A DNA stretch of 6,465 nucleotides from Christensenella sp. UBA1252 (GTDB taxonomy: Bacteria > Bacillota > Clostridia > Christensenellales > CAG-1252): assembly GCA_002308575.1 (NCBI GenBank), contig DBVY01000003.1, forward strand, positions 18,341 through 24,805, read 5' to 3'. The notes beneath the pieces were generated by a model. It was not told the DNA's origin, made no database searches, and was given only the letters and a program-made list of their open reading frames with translations. Position 1 is the stretch's first letter; the number at the start of each line of letters is the position of its first letter. The position numbers were made by a program, and so were the translations under genes. Positions 5,801 to 6,465 of this stretch are shown one piece after another.

Positions 5801-6465
5801 ATGGCAAAGAGAACGGACATTAAAAAGATCTTGATCATCGGATCGGGCCCGATCGTGATCGGGCAAGCGGCGGAATTCGACTACGCGGGCACGCAAGCCT
5901 GCCTCGCCTTGAAGGAAGAGGGCTACGAGGTTGTGCTCGTAAACTCCAACCCCGCCACGATCATGACGGACACGCAGATCGCGGACAAAGTATATATGGA
6001 GCCTTTGACCTTGGAATACATCGCGAAGATCCTGCGTTACGAGCGCCCCGACGCGATCGTCCCGGGCATCGGCGGACAGACGGGACTGAATATCGCGATG
6101 CAACTCGAAAAGAAAGGCGTCTTGAAAGAGTGCCGCGTAGAGCTTCTCGGAACGAGCAGCACGAGCATCGAGCGCGCGGAGGATAGGGAGCTCTTTAAAG
6201 AGATGTGCGAGAGTATCGGCGAACCCGTGATCCCCTCCGAGATCACGTTCGACGTCGAGGCGGCGGCGCGCGCGGCGGAAAAGATCGGTTATCCCGTCGT
6301 TTTGCGTCCGGCGTTTACGCTCGGCGGCACGGGCGGCGGCTTTGCCTACAATGAAAACGAGCTTCGGGAGATCGCGGCGAACGGTTTCGCGCTTTCTCCC
6401 GTCCACGAGGTTCTCGTCGAAAAGAGCGTCAAAGGTTATAAGGAGATCGAATTCGAGGTCATGCG
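5801..6465 (+). CDS. carB: Carbamoyl-phosphate synthase large subunit, copy 2 (3' end outside the window)
   Basis: Only the first 221 codons are present; the frame stays open to the end of the window. The protein starts [17 protein letters not shown] and shows the N-terminal carboxyphosphate half of CarB: the pre-ATP-grasp segment with [17 protein letters not shown] (14-30), NPATIMTD (50-57) and GGQTGLNIA (91-99), then the start of the first ATP-grasp domain with ERAEDRELF (124-132, R129), [15 protein letters not shown] (166-180, R169) and [15 protein letters not shown] (206-220, E207). These match known E. coli ATP-binding residues. It is the third gene of the PyrR-controlled transcript and so probably the pyrimidine-linked enzyme. 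It is not the same gene as copy 1: over the shared 24 codons (198-221) five residues differ. No carA precedes it, so its glutaminase partner must be encoded elsewhere or downstream. Confidence 0.97.
   Translation, partial: MAKRTDIKKILIIGSGPIVIGQAAEFDYAGTQACLALKEEGYEVVLVNSNPATIMTDTQIADKVYMEPLTLEYIAKILRYERPDAIVPGIGGQTGLNIAMQLEKKGVLKECRVELLGTSSTSIERAEDRELFKEMCESIGEPVIPSEITFDVEAAARAAEKIGYPVVLRPAFTLGGTGGGFAYNENELREIAANGFALSPVHEVLVEKSVKGYKEIEFEVM

Noticed and set aside
1..6465. A circular molecule with one carB joining both window ends
   Set aside because: The two ends are homologous but differ at 13 of 74 bases, so they do not overlap as one sequence.

Overview
The window is a stretch of a bacterial chromosome centred on de novo pyrimidine synthesis. 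It holds, all on the + strand, the 3' four fifths of one carbamoyl-phosphate synthase large-subunit gene (carB, copy 1), an ADP-ribosylglycohydrolase-family gene, and then the start of a pyr operon: pyrR, pyrC and the first 221 codons of a second, different carB. No rRNA, tRNA, insertion sequence or CRISPR array is visible. The organism is probably an uncultured Gram-positive bacterium of the Clostridia type. That is an inference from the PyrR-type attenuator in front of pyrR, the class I dihydroorotase, strong GGAGG-like ribosome binding sites, and a codon use rich in GCG, CGC, TCG and GATCG-like strings.

Layout. Bases 1-2587 encode CarB copy 1 (N terminus outside the window, C terminus intact). 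Bases 2588-2808 are a noncoding gap with a strong hairpin that lacks a T-tract, and an AT-rich candidate promoter. Bases 2809-3642 encode a complete 277-residue ADP-ribosylglycohydrolase. Bases 3643-4008 hold a weak terminator, a stretch that looks like the frameshifted tail of a lost gene, a near-consensus sigma-70 promoter (TTGACT, 17 bp, TACAAT) and an attenuation leader. Bases 4009-4542 are pyrR, 4539-5768 are pyrC (ATGA overlap with pyrR), and carB copy 2 begins at 5801 and runs off the window.

How it works together. The leader shows the three parts expected of a PyrR attenuator: a PyrR-binding hairpin with loop CGGAGA, an antiterminator segment sharing bases with both neighbours, and a Rho-independent terminator ending one base before the pyrR ribosome binding site. 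When UMP is plentiful, PyrR should bind the leader, release the terminator and shut off pyrR-pyrC-carB. CarB makes carbamoyl phosphate and PyrC closes carbamoyl-aspartate to dihydroorotate. Neither carA (the glutaminase subunit) nor pyrB lies in the window.

The most notable points are the two non-identical carB genes bracketing a roughly 3.2 kb interval, with both window ends falling at the same codons of carB; the absence of carA in front of carB copy 2; a PyrR-binding loop with an unusual closing pair; the ADP-ribosylhydrolase between two pyrimidine or arginine transcription units; and a possible gene remnant just upstream of the pyr promoter. I found no clear sign of a wholly new system.
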